From Arachnopeziza araneosa (taxonomy: Eukaryota > Ascomycota > Leotiomycetes > Helotiales > Arachnopezizaceae): a DNA stretch of 64,000 nt. The notes below the pieces were generated by a model. It ran no database searches. It was given only the letters and a program-made list of their open reading frames with translations, and was not told the origin of the DNA. Each line of letters opens with the position of its first letter. The first letter of the stretch is position 1. This document shows, piece by piece, positions 24,639-34,735 of the stretch. Both the position numbers and the translations under genes were made by a program. The stretch spans positions 62,001 through 126,000 of the forward strand of contig QYAI01000053.1 in NCBI GenBank assembly GCA_003988855.1, written 5' to 3'.

Positions 24639-26224
24639 CTAAGCCATGTCGGCGGGGATGACCTTCTTGGTCTCCTGGATGCTCTTGCCGTCGCTCTCCT
24701 CGCCGAGGATAACGTCGTGGAACTCTCTCCTCAGCTCAACGTAATCGTAGGCGAACTCGCCCAGTTGGGCGTCATCCATACCGATGGACTCCTCGTCCTC
24801 GGTGGCGCGGAGAGAGAGACCGGGGACCAGGTTCATCAGGAAGAGGATGATGCAGGTGCCGAAGAAGGAGTAGCTGAAGCCCGAGACGCAGTCGGCGAGT
24901 TGGTAGCCGAGCTGGATCCAGTGGTGGTTGAGCCAGCCACCGGGGATCTCGGAGAAGCCATCGAGATGTGCTATGTAATCGCTATGCAGATGTTAGGTGG
25001 GAGATTCAGGAAGAGATGAGAGATGGGACTCACGCAGCGAAGAAGGCAGTCAGGATGTTTCCGACGATTCCACCAACACCGTGCTCAGCAAAGATATCGA
25101 GCGCGTCATCGACGCCGAGGACAAACTTGAGCTTGGTTGCATAATTGCATGCGACTGCTCCGACGACGCCGAAGATGACGGCGGACCAGGCAGGGACGAA
25201 ACCAGAGGCGGGAGTGATGGCAACGAGACCAGAGACGGCACCGGAGCAGAAACCGACGGTGGACCATTTCCCATCGAGGCGGTAATCGAGGAGGACCCAG
25301 GTAACACCTCCTACGGAAGCGGCAATATGGGTCACAACACAAGCCATGACGGCGCGGAGGTTGGCAGCGAGAGCAGAGCCGCCGTTGAAGCCGAACCAAC
25401 CCACCCAGAGGAAAACCGTGCCCAGGACAATGTGGGTAACATTGTGGGGACGGTATGGGAGGCCGGAGACGTCGTTGTAGCCGGATCGCTTGCCGAGCAT
25501 GATGGAGTAGGCGAGCGCTGCTGCACCGGAGGAGATGTGGACGGGAGTTCCTGCGTTGATTGATTAGAAAGGTGTGGCCGTTTGTAGACACATGATCTTA
25601 CCTCCAGCAAAGTCCAATCCTCCCATCTTGAAGGTCCAGCCGGCAGGATTCCAGGTCCAGCAAGCGATGGGGTCGTAGATGATGGTGGACCAGATGAACA
25701 TGAAGACGACGCACGGGAGCATCCGGCCACGATCAGCAGCGGCACCGATGGCCAGAGCGGGCGTGATGGCAGCGAACATGCCCTGGTAGACGGCGAAGAG
25801 GAGATCTGGGATCCGGGGGCTTCCCACGGAGGGAGCGCCGAGGACATTCCTGAAGCCGAAGTTTGACAAGTCGCCGATGTACGAGTTGGCGGTATGAGAG
25901 AATGTGAGGGAGTAACCCCAGAAGAACCACTGGAAGGAGACGACGCCGACGGACATACACGACAGCCAAATGAGGGAGAGGGCTGACTTTCTGCGGGCGA
26001 GACCAGAATAGAAGAAGCCGACACCGGGAATCATGAGGAGGACGAGAGCGGTGGATGTCAACATCCAAGCCACGTCTCCGGACTGAGAGAGAGAGGTGTT
26101 AGTGAAGCTGATTTAGATAGCGGGTAGAGGATGCTACCTCATAGTAGACGTTGCAGTTCTCGGTGAGAGAATCACATCCGGTGGCAGTGGTGCCATTGTA
26201 GGGTTCGGCGTAGAGGGAAGCCAT
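24639..26224 (-). CDS. ammonium transporter, Mep2/AmtB type
   Basis: An 11-TM plasma-membrane ammonium transporter of the Amt/Mep/Rh family. Exons 26224-26138, 26082-25602, 25550-25034 and 24981-24639 give 475 aa. The N-terminus is short and extracellular with an N-glycosylation-like site (YNGTTATG). Seen in order: GDVAWMLTSTALVLLMIPGV, GLDFAGGTPVHISSGAAALA, the TM loops with GWFGFNGGSAL, and DIFAEHGVGGIVGN. Both pore histidines are present (H194 in VHISSG and H346 in AEHGVGG). Yeast Mep1/Mep3 replace the first with Glu whereas Mep2 keeps His, so this is Mep2-like. A cytosolic tail of about 60 residues ends KKVIPADMA. Three GATAAG sites upstream fit control by an AreA/NIT2-type GATA factor. 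Introns are 55, 51 and 52 nt. Confidence 0.95.
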
Positions 26225-26401
26225 GTCGACGGTGTACTGTTGTTGACTTGATACTGTCTGAGGAGATCTTTCCTCTTGGAGGGGAGGGCCAGCATATATA
26301 AGAAGTCACGAACAGGGGGGCCGACGAGATTCTCTCCTTCATCTGCGCAAACGGCAGGCGTGACAAGCATCAATGTCCATTCCATTTCTATGAAAAGGTC
26401 T

Positions 26402-26407
26402 GATAAG
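26402..26407 (+). promoter_or_regulatory. GATAAG site upstream of the ammonium transporter
   Basis: A GATAAG hexamer about 180 bp upstream of the transporter ATG, the core site of fungal nitrogen GATA factors. A single hexamer is expected often by chance; the case rests on three of them plus the gene's function. Confidence 0.45.
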
Positions 26408-26899
26408 AAGATGGGAAGGGGGGGGGGGGTTCTAACGCCGAGCTAAAACAAAGTGGATGCGACTAATTTGCTTGACATGTTGGTCGTTGCGCACTTGGCC
26501 ATCCTAGAAGCCTTGCAACGGGCCTGGGGTCAGAGCCAAGGCGGGAACTGGTGTTTTGCTTAGCATAACCAGAGTGTCATCAAGTGGAGCTCTGGATCAA
26601 ACGCAGACGCGCTGAGGGAGAAAAGGAAGAGCGCTCATCAAAGTGCAGAAAGAATGGGTTGACGAGAGAGAAGAATGCCGCAAAACCGCCTGTCAATGTG
26701 TAACGACAGACACATGCGATTAGGAAGTGCAGAGTCTGCAGCAGGCTGGATTACAGCCTTGGCGCACTCACGAGCCTTGCATCCAACTGCCTGATCAAAG
26801 TGCAGAATCTGCGGCCCCTCCAATCGCGACCTGCAGGGCCCCGAGCCACACGAGACGCAACGAGAGGCTGAAATGCCAAGGCTGGCCCGAGCATGCGAG

Positions 26900-26961
26900 A
26901 TAAGGAGCAGCCTCCTCATACGTGCAACACGAGAGGGAAAGTGTCAAAAGGGCGAGATAAG
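26900..26961 (+). promoter_or_regulatory. pair of GATAAG sites
   Basis: Two GATAAG hexamers at 26900-26905 and 26956-26961, 50 bp apart and in the same orientation, about 700 bp upstream of the ammonium transporter start. Paired GATA sites are typical of nitrogen-regulated fungal promoters; binding here is inferred. Confidence 0.4.
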
Positions 26962-27775
26962 AGAGTCTTGGAGCTTCTTGGTCCGAGTGGGGGATTGCTT
27001 GTTTCCGTCAGGCCGTTGCTGCTGGAGAGCCGCCAAGATCTGGTGGCGTTGTCATTTCCTACGCGATGGCTGGATTACTGGCGATTCAGGCTGATCTGCG
27101 GTGACGATGCTCTTCGAGTCAGTTGAAAGGCACAAGAGGCCTATCTCCATCCTCGCCCTTTGGAAAAGGCAGCGTGCCGGCCAAGATCTAGAGTGGAGAG
27201 TCTGCTCAGGGTCCGGAATGCTTGCAGGCGACAGCCCACTATTCCGATATCTATGCACCACCCGTCTTCTGCACTGGAAAGGCACTCCACTCTCGTCGGC
27301 GGGTGAGCTTCGACGTGCAAGTACATTGTACATACATCTCTGCATGCATACCAACAGACCAGCTCCATCACAGACCAGCTCCAGCTCCATCACAGACCCA
27401 GAGGTGAAAGTCCCGCAGCTTCCGTACCGAATCAACAGACCGCAGGAGCCCATCTGCAGCCTACCGCGTGGCTTGGCAGAGCCTTCAACCTCGCTTTACT
27501 TGCCTTGACTCTTCTCGTCCCGTGTTCCTTTTCCGCTTCCTGCACTGCAAACCCATTCTCCTTCCTACCTATGAAAGTCGAGGGAGTCAGGAAGAAATCT
27601 TCTTCACTCCCCACCAACAGCTGGCCATCCATCCCGCGACCCAACCGAGCGTCGTGGAATCTTCGTACCCAAGTACAGGATCATAGGCGCCGTGGAGATG
27701 GGACCCCACGAGAGCAACAGCCCACCAGGCATCCCGTGCCCAGCGAGACCTCGCCAGATCACCCCCAACCCAAAC

Positions 27776-27810
27776 CCCATCCCATCCCATCCCATCCCAT
27801 CCCATCCCAT
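27776..27810 (+). repeat. (CCCAT)7 tandem repeat
   Basis: Seven perfect CCCAT units. Confidence 0.97.
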
Positions 27811-28006
27811 CCCTTTCCGCACCACGTCCACCTCCTCGTCCTCACCCCCAGCAACAACAGATGGTGAACCAATTCGGGTGCGCGCCGCCTGTTGGAGATG
27901 CCTCCTCGGTCCCCGTACAGTCACCACCACGGCTGCGACTCCCCCTCCGCTCGCCAGAAGGAGTCGTCGCTGCACGCCACAGGCACCTCCAGCCGTGCGG
28001 CTTGAA

Positions 28007-28057
<51 letters not shown>
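28007..28057 (+). repeat. (CAGC)n tetranucleotide repeat, ~12.7 units
   Basis: Fifty-one bases of perfect CAGC repeat. It keeps all plus frames open and explains the apparent Ser-Gln-Pro-Ala and Gly-Trp-Leu-Ala polypeptides in this area. Confidence 0.97.
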
Positions 28058-28640
28058 TAGACATCGCACACGCAGAACCTGCACTTTCCATCACGCAAGC
28101 ACGTGCAAGGAACCGCGACCCACGAAGCATGAGAGTGCGCGATGGGTCCATTATGGACATCCCTCTACACCCGCTGCGATTCGTCCATCGTCGCGATGGG
28201 TCATATTGGAATCATCCACTCGTCGAGTGGTGCGGCATCACGAGTCGAAACTTGCACTTCGCCCATTCATGCACCACTCCCTGCTTCCCGCCGTCAGCAC
28301 ATCCTCCGTCCCGCCCGGAATCCTTCAGCCCTAGAACGTCCCTCGACGCTTCCAATGTTCGACGCAATACCCAATTTAGGAACGCCATGATCCCATCTTC
28401 AATGGGACATGCATGCAGTCGTTTTAATTTTTGCCTCTTCTATTTTCTCTCCGACCGGCGTCAGCCTATGGCTTTCCCAACATTCATCCATCAATCATAT
28501 ATACAAGAATCCCCTCTGCGGCCTGACCGGAATCCCAGAACCCCCAACCTGCTGGCTGGGAGGTCCGTTTTACCTCGACTTCCGTCCCGCAGACCTCCTG
28601 ATTGCGCAATATAAGAATACGACTTCTGCACTTCTAGATA

Positions 28641-31600
28641 CTACCTCCCGCCTCTCAGGAACGCCTCGAGAATCTCCCTCCTGCGCTCCTCGAGCGCCTT
28701 TTTCTCTTTTTCCTTCAGCGACTGCGCACCTTCTGCCCCCCTGAACAGAACATCTCCATGTGCAAAAACTTCTGCAAAAGCTTTTTCCACAGCATCTCTT
28801 TTCTTGATAGCTGGATCCGAAGGCGGAGGTGGCACATTCTTTCTTCCCTTCCAACTGAGGCTCCTCCTGACTGAGCTGAATCCGCCTTTGAGACTGCCCA
28901 TTCCTTCTCCTACTGCTTCTGCCCATCCACTCTTTGGCAGAGGTGCCAACTCGCTTGCAACGCGATAGAGCATGCTCGTCAAGAAGACGAAGCTGATGTT
29001 GTGGTGTGGCTCAGTAGAAAGGACGTCGAGAGCCCATGTCTTGATCTCCTCATTGTCGGTAAGTGGTTTTGCGCCACGAGAATGAATATCTGCTTCCAGT
29101 TTGGCCCAGAGAGGTGCAGGCACGATCCCATCTGTGAGGCTGGACAGGAAGAGGACGAGCACCTCAGCCACGATTTCGAGTTTCTCGATAGCAGGCACTT
29201 CAGGTGGTAGGCTCTCATTCAGATTCTTATCCGAATCCAACGCTTCCAACACGCGCTGCTTTTGCCTTTCTCTCACATGGACATCTCTATGGAGCCAAGA
29301 ACTAGAGGCGAAAGGCCAGCCAAAAGCCTGCTGTGGAATTTGTGCGTGCTCTAGGATTTCGGCGTCTGCGAGGACTCGTTCGGTGAGTGTTTCAATGACT
29401 TCGGTCAGCTTGAAGAGTTCTCGCGGCGCGGACCAGCAAACTTCTTGACCTCGGTTGACGGGGCCGCCCTTTTCTCCAGATCGACGAGGCCGAAGAGCGC
29501 GGACACCGCCTTCCGGGACATGTATCAACTCCTCCACGGAGCGGGCAAGGCAGGATTGGAGCCAGGTACCACGGAGTGGAATAAAGTGGTCGCGGCCATC
29601 GGTAACTCGAAGGACGAGCACATCATCAACCTCGGATTTATTTTCGTTGAGATCTTTGACAAAGGAGAGATCGTCTATGAAGACCTCCAGAGTAACGTTT
29701 ATTGTGTCGCCCGGAGATAATTTGATTTCCATTTTCGCATCATCCGGTATCATTTCAGCTCCATCTGAGTCCGGAGCCACAAAAGAAATAGAGAGCCATG
29801 CCGGAGCTACAAGGTCTTCCCCTGAAGGACTCGGTCGGCTCACGAAAGCAAACGCAGCTTCGACTTGGCTAGTGTTCGCGATCGTTAGGCTCCGTGATAT
29901 TCGCTGAAGATACGCAACATTACCGAATTCAACTGCATCTGCTGCACTTATGGATGCCCCTTTGTCCTTAGAATCGACCTGTGAAGAATCGTCCACCGAA
30001 TGATCCACCACAATCGTTATGCCTGGTCTACCTTCATTTTCAGCTCGGTCCAGCTCCTTGGCAACTTCTGCTTGTATCTTTGCCTTCAATTCCGGCACGA
30101 CTGCGTCGTATTCCAGCGTGAAGACCGCATCTAGCGGTTTGTGATCCGAGGACAATACACGTTGATGGGAGGTATAGACGTCTTGCTGTATCCTATCCAT
30201 GAAGCCTTCTTTCGTCATGACCATGTCTAAATCATTCTCCTCCTGCTCATCATATTCGTCATAATCGTTACTCGGAACCTCGTCAGCTGCATCATCCTCA
30301 GGATTGTAGTTAAACAGAACGTCCTCCTCATCACCAGCATGGTCAAATCCTCGGGCCTTCATTTCTTCATCTTTCAGCTTTGCTAGCATTTGCTCTGTTT
30401 GTTTCGCATCATATTCCACTTTGTCTCTCCTTGTTCGGAACAGAATTCTGTCACACCAACTGGGCGCTCTCTTCTTTTCGCTCGAGTCGAACATGCCCAT
30501 ACTCCCGATATCATATTTATAAGTTGGCAGAAAGGTAATCGGCCCCTCTCGCCACCCATCGTGGAAGGCCTTCTTTTGCTTCTGAGCATTCTTTAATTGA
30601 TCATGTGGCAACAAAGAGTCTAGAGTAGCTTGTAAAGAGGCTGGATCTTGATGTGGATCTTGCACAAAGTCGTCAGGATCCGGCAGAGTTTGAGAGGATA
30701 AATCCTCTCCCTTAGCAACATTGCCCATCTGAGGTACTGATTCCTCATCTGAATCGCTACCACTCTCGGCATTATGTATGACGATAGGCCCATCCGAGTC
30801 TTCTAGCTCATTATTCATCAAATCTCTCGGTTTCTCTCCTACATTATATTCGCCTTTCGTATGTAGCATAAGGAGTCTTCTGATGTCATCTCCAGGTAGC
30901 CCATCTAACCTGAAGTTCAGATCTCCAAACCAAAATGCAAAATCCTCATCTCCAATCCCCTCGTGGGTATCTTCTAGAACTCCAGCCCAACTTATGGGGT
31001 CAAAAATTGTCCTCTGCAAAATTTGAGTAACGTCCCAACAACGCCGGTCTAAATGTGCTTGATCAGTTCCTGAAGCCAGGTGTGAATTAATAAAGGTCAT
31101 TCGTGTCGTCTCGCCCAGAACTATCCTTGAAGCGATTCCTCCTTTATTTCCTAAGTAACCCATGATCCCAGTTCCAACACTTGCAGTGCTAACGTTGCTT
31201 ATCGTTGGCGCAATCTCGGGAGAGGCAAATATCAACAAAAGTAACCCAGAAAGTTGTTGTTCCACAATCTGAACATAACCCTTTGGTAAAGCATCGACCA
31301 TAGCTTTCCTCCATTTCGCAGTCGGTTCCAGATCCGTATAAACTCTTCCGATATATTCTCGAGCGCTGTTCAAATCCACGACTTCCTGTAATCCAAGCAC
31401 GTAGATCCCAACCTCGTCTCCGCCAACAATAGTTCCCTCGTCGCCCTTTGGAAGAGTGCTCTCCCTTTTTGTCCTCCGCTGTTCCTGCGCATCTATGCTT
31501 TCAATGTTATCCTGGCTCCCATCCTCAATCTTTAATCCCGATAACCTCTCATCGACACCCTTCCCATCCACAAACCACCCGCCCAGGTCCTTCTCTGTTC

Positions 31601-31808
31601 CGACACAAGCAGCAACATTCCAAGACCCAATTTTGACTCTAATTTTCTGCGGACGAGTGTATTCGGCTCGGCGCGCATGTACAGCTCTGGAGAGAGACTG
31701 ATGAGTGGAGGTTGCTGGACCATCCGTATCTGGCACAGGAGGGTTGTCCGTTGAAGCGCGCGAGGAGGATGCCATTTCACTTTGGGGAGATAGGGTGTCA
31801 ACTATCAT
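28641..31808 (-). CDS. OCRL/INPP5B-like inositol polyphosphate 5-phosphatase with RhoGAP-like C-terminus
   Basis: A single 1055-codon exon. The N-terminal 5-phosphatase domain (about residues 55-570) begins VKIGSWNVAA and shows GYLGNKGG, FINSHLASG, the catalytic FGDLNFRLD near 296, PSWCDRILFR near 449 and SSDHKPLDAVF near 555. These motifs hydrolyse the 5-phosphate of PI(4,5)P2 and related lipids. An acidic linker (about 500-530) is inserted before the last motif. A beta-rich ASH-like segment (about 625-770) follows, then a helical RhoGAP-like domain (about 800-1000) starting CWSAPRELFKLTEVIETL. I see no GxxR arginine finger, as in human OCRL, so it probably binds rather than activates GTPases. 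The order phosphatase-ASH-RhoGAP is the OCRL/INPP5B arrangement, absent from budding yeast. The start could be M1 or M12 (MASSSRAS). Expected at endosome/Golgi membranes, by family. Confidence 0.9.
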   Translation of the reverse strand: MIVDTLSPQSEMASSSRASTDNPPVPDTDGPATSTHQSLSRAVHARRAEYTRPQKIRVKIGSWNVAACVGTEKDLGGWFVDGKGVDERLSGLKIEDGSQDNIESIDAQEQRRTKRESTLPKGDEGTIVGGDEVGIYVLGLQEVVDLNSAREYIGRVYTDLEPTAKWRKAMVDALPKGYVQIVEQQLSGLLLLIFASPEIAPTISNVSTASVGTGIMGYLGNKGGIASRIVLGETTRMTFINSHLASGTDQAHLDRRCWDVTQILQRTIFDPISWAGVLEDTHEGIGDEDFAFWFGDLNFRLDGLPGDDIRRLLMLHTKGEYNVGEKPRDLMNNELEDSDGPIVIHNAESGSDSDEESVPQMGNVAKGEDLSSQTLPDPDDFVQDPHQDPASLQATLDSLLPHDQLKNAQKQKKAFHDGWREGPITFLPTYKYDIGSMGMFDSSEKKRAPSWCDRILFRTRRDKVEYDAKQTEQMLAKLKDEEMKARGFDHAGDEEDVLFNYNPEDDAADEVPSNDYDEYDEQEENDLDMVMTKEGFMDRIQQDVYTSHQRVLSSDHKPLDAVFTLEYDAVVPELKAKIQAEVAKELDRAENEGRPGITIVVDHSVDDSSQVDSKDKGASISAADAVEFGNVAYLQRISRSLTIANTSQVEAAFAFVSRPSPSGEDLVAPAWLSISFVAPDSDGAEMIPDDAKMEIKLSPGDTINVTLEVFIDDLSFVKDLNENKSEVDDVLVLRVTDGRDHFIPLRGTWLQSCLARSVEELIHVPEGGVRALRPRRSGEKGGPVNRGQEVCWSAPRELFKLTEVIETLTERVLADAEILEHAQIPQQAFGWPFASSSWLHRDVHVRERQKQRVLEALDSDKNLNESLPPEVPAIEKLEIVAEVLVLFLSSLTDGIVPAPLWAKLEADIHSRGAKPLTDNEEIKTWALDVLSTEPHHNISFVFLTSMLYRVASELAPLPKSGWAEAVGEGMGSLKGGFSSVRRSLSWKGRKNVPPPPSDPAIKKRDAVEKAFAEVFAHGDVLFRGAEGAQSLKEKEKKALEERRREILEAFLRGGR

Positions 31809-32607
31809 GCAACTTTCAACGAAGAGATCTGACGAGAGCTGTTGAGAGCTTATTTCGACATGTTCAGTGAGCGCGTGCTCGGATCGGATGACGTCAGGAT
31901 TTGTTTATGGAGCATTGGGATAAGATTGATATTGAAAAGTAAGGATTAAGCTGTCTAGAGAGGAGAGTCTAAAAATTATCTTGTACAATTGAGAAGATGA
32001 ATTAATCAAGGTGTTCGAAGAGCGATAGCTGGGGATGGAGGGGATCCTTGACGAATATGTCTTAAACCCTGCATCCATCACGGGCTAGACCTTTTCCTGT
32101 AGATGAAGCTTGATTTTCTCAATGAGACTCTATCTCTAAATCCCTGGATATTGACTGTTACCTGATGAATACGGACTTCTGATAGGCAAAGTCGGGTAAA
32201 GGAAGGAGAGAGAGAGTAAATCGGTTCTAAGGGATTTTGTGGCACACGGTAAACTTAGGCCTTGGAGGCAACAGCTCGTAGCTCCATCGAATATCTTTCG
32301 ATGGCAGGAAACGAATGCTTCGTGCAGCTAGCTGCTGGGGCAGCCCAGTCATAGATTCCATGTCATTATTGAAATCATGAAATCCTGCAAATTTTAGTGT
32401 AGTGTTCACCAAGGCTGCGGAAAGATTCTCAAGCGAGACAAGGCTGGGCTTCTTTGAACAACACATCTCAGCCACATCTTTCCTCTGTAACACCGCAACA
32501 TCTATTGCAGCCAGTCAACAACTTCTGACCTCCTTAGTTCATGCTGATCTAAATTCAAATGCGATAAAAGCCTGCATCCATTGACCAATACTCTATCTGC
32601 AACCAAG
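31809..32607. other. divergent promoter region of the 5-phosphatase gene and DCP1
   Basis: Eight hundred bases separate the two start codons, so the region is a shared divergent promoter. No gene or repeat seen. Confidence 0.6.
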
Positions 32608-33255
32608 ATGACTCCTCGAAAACCCCAGCGGCACCATCATCACAACAACTCTCACGGCCGCCCAATACCAGTCTCAGACTACGAATCAGATGTCCACTAC
32701 TCAGCACCACCTCTACCTCGCGACCCAGCCGACATTAATTTCTCCGTCATCAAGCGCTATGTGCCCGCGCTCACTAGCATCCTCGCAATAGCTGCATCGG
32801 CAGCAATCTATATCCTCACACCCGACGACTCCGCAGCAGGCGCAGAATGGAAGCGTGCCGAAATCGAGGGTACTCTCTTCGTCTGCCAACTCGAGCCCTC
32901 TCCCATGACCGGTGCTGAACGACACTGTATCGTGGTGCTGAACCGGAAGGGGATGAACAATCTGATCATCGAGTCAGGCGAGATTGATAATGTTCAGATC
33001 ACGCCCGAGTTCTTGATTCTCAAGTTCATTAGAAATGGAGAGGATCAGATCATGGGCTTCTTTATCCAGTCGAGTCTGTATTCGAGAGACCATATCTGTG
33101 AGTTGATTCAGCAGCATTGGGAGGCTGCGAAGGAGGCACATGAGAGCATGGGTGGGAGCTATGGAGAGGAGGTCTTTGAGAGTATTGAGCCTGAGGATGG
33201 ATATAAGCCGATGGGGAGAAGATTGAGTTTGACAGAGCTATTTGGGCAAAGATAG
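32608..33255 (+). CDS. DCP1: mRNA decapping activator Dcp1 (EVH1 domain)
   Basis: Regulatory partner of the Dcp2 decapping enzyme in cytoplasmic mRNA decay and P-bodies. Intronless, 215 aa, with the start at the ATG 32608-32610; the frame upstream offers only a TTG. A His/Asn-rich N-terminus (KPQRHHHHNNSHGR) precedes the conserved Dcp1 helix (DINFSVIKRYVPALTSIL) and the EVH1 fold: WKRAEIEGTLFVCQL, ERHCIVVLNRKGMNNLII, VQITPEFLILKF, MGFFIQ, then the C-terminal EVH1 helix with CELIQQHWEAAKEA. The length suits the compact fungal Dcp1 (yeast 231). Divergent from the 5-phosphatase gene. Confidence 0.92.
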   Translation: MTPRKPQRHHHHNNSHGRPIPVSDYESDVHYSAPPLPRDPADINFSVIKRYVPALTSILAIAASAAIYILTPDDSAAGAEWKRAEIEGTLFVCQLEPSPMTGAERHCIVVLNRKGMNNLIIESGEIDNVQITPEFLILKFIRNGEDQIMGFFIQSSLYSRDHICELIQQHWEAAKEAHESMGGSYGEEVFESIEPEDGYKPMGRRLSLTELFGQR

Positions 33256-34735
33256 AGAGAGAGAATACGTGGAACAAAGTTATGATTACACGAAGCCGAA
33301 ATAATCGGCCTTTGGCACGAGGTAGAACACACACCAAGTGACGGTTGCGCAACACTGTCAGAGGAACTCGCGGGAAGAAGTTACGGATTTGTAATGAGTT
33401 AAACTCATAAGGTATTTCTAGGGCCTCCCAAATTGTGCCAGTACCCAAATCAGAAAATAACTATATTGTGAAGCAATGAGCTAATGAACAAAATATCAAG
33501 ACTTCTCCCTGTGCACTCTTTAGCGCTATGATGTGATCAAGTATCCTTTTCACTTGTAAAATTGTGCTGGGAAGATCATTGATCGAACTTTGCGGCAGCA
33601 CCATAAGTTCCTCGAGGATTGAGTAACATGAAAAACACTTCCTCTCAGTCGAAATCACAATCAATAAAACATGCTATAGAAGGATCAGCTTTCTTCGCAC
33701 TCACCTTTCTCTCATTGAAGTTACAGCATTGGCTCTAATGCGGTCATTGTCAAGAGCTCCATGACTGAGGAGGAATTGAATCACATTTAAAACTCGACCC
33801 AATGAACCCAGGGGCACTTCCCAACTCACCAAACAAGAATAAAGAATTCAAATAGCACTTTCATACTAACTCATCATCAGACCAACAAGGCATAAGACAG
33901 GAAGCTCAGACCCGTATATTATTCATGTAACAATATAATCCTAAGCGTAGGCGCGTCGAGTTCGCGTGCGGCATTTCCTCCTACAACGCGTCCTACCTAC
34001 ATAAGAATAAATAAGCTCGAATCATCCCACGCCAAGAACCTTGTTTGAGAGGTCACCCTCTCTCACAAGCCCAACCCAAATACGCCAGCTATCCTATCAA
34101 CCCACCGATAGAGGTAGAATACCCGGGGCCCGCGAAGGTCCCACAAAGCAAAAAGCCCTCGAGGCGTTTTCTTCGCCCCTTAACCGGGGTTTTCTTTTTG
34201 TCTTTTGGAATTTGGTTTGTTGGTTTTTTTAGGGGTTTTTTTTTGGATGGTTTGTGTGTTTGTATGGTTGGGATGAAGGATGGATTTCGCTAAGATGGCT
34301 TTTTCGTCTACACATGGGTACCGGCATCCTTAAGGATGATCGAGTCGGAGATGAGAGAGATTACACTTGACAGAATTTAATGATTGTTCCTATTATTTTG
34401 ATGGTGGAGAAGGTTTGAAGTCACAACCTTTTTTTAGTAGTAAAATGTTAGACTGAGAAAGATTTTAACCCCTATTGTAGTCGGCTATTCTCGCCTAAAA
34501 ACCATACACGACAACATTCTTGGGTGACAGTCGCGGGAATGACGCAAACTTCGCAAGAAGGAGATGGTGCTCCATTTCCTGCTGTGGATTTTTTATTTAT
34601 AGAATCTACGAAAAATGTGCTCAATGTAAAACCCCACTCTTGATTCTTATTTACTCGCGATGACGCCATAACCTCCTTTCCCCTCAACCACATCTCGACA
34701 ACAACGAAGAGGTCAACCTCAAGAACAGCACCAAA
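33256..34735. other. intergenic, no gene
   Basis: AT-rich. Frames up to 128 codons on the minus strand just after DCP1 (33062-33448) overlap the DCP1 coding strand and are shadows. A T-rich/G-rich patch near 34190-34260 has no identifiable function. Confidence 0.55.

Larger units (their letters stand above)
26225..28640. other. intergenic, ammonium transporter promoter side
   Basis: About 2.4 kb upstream of the transporter and downstream of the 5-phosphatase. No convincing gene, although several frames stay open because of simple repeats. Holds a G12 run (26418-26429), the GATAAG sites and two tandem repeats listed separately. Confidence 0.6.

Noticed and set aside
27604..28160. Several overlapping frames with Gly-Trp-Leu-Ala or Ser-Gln-Pro-Ala runs
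   Set aside because: Products of the (CAGC)n and (CCCAT)n repeats, which lack stops in these frames.
28641..33255. 5-phosphatase and DCP1 as a functional divergent pair
   Set aside because: They share a divergent promoter region, but one acts on phosphoinositides and the other on mRNA caps. Adjacency alone does not support a joint function.
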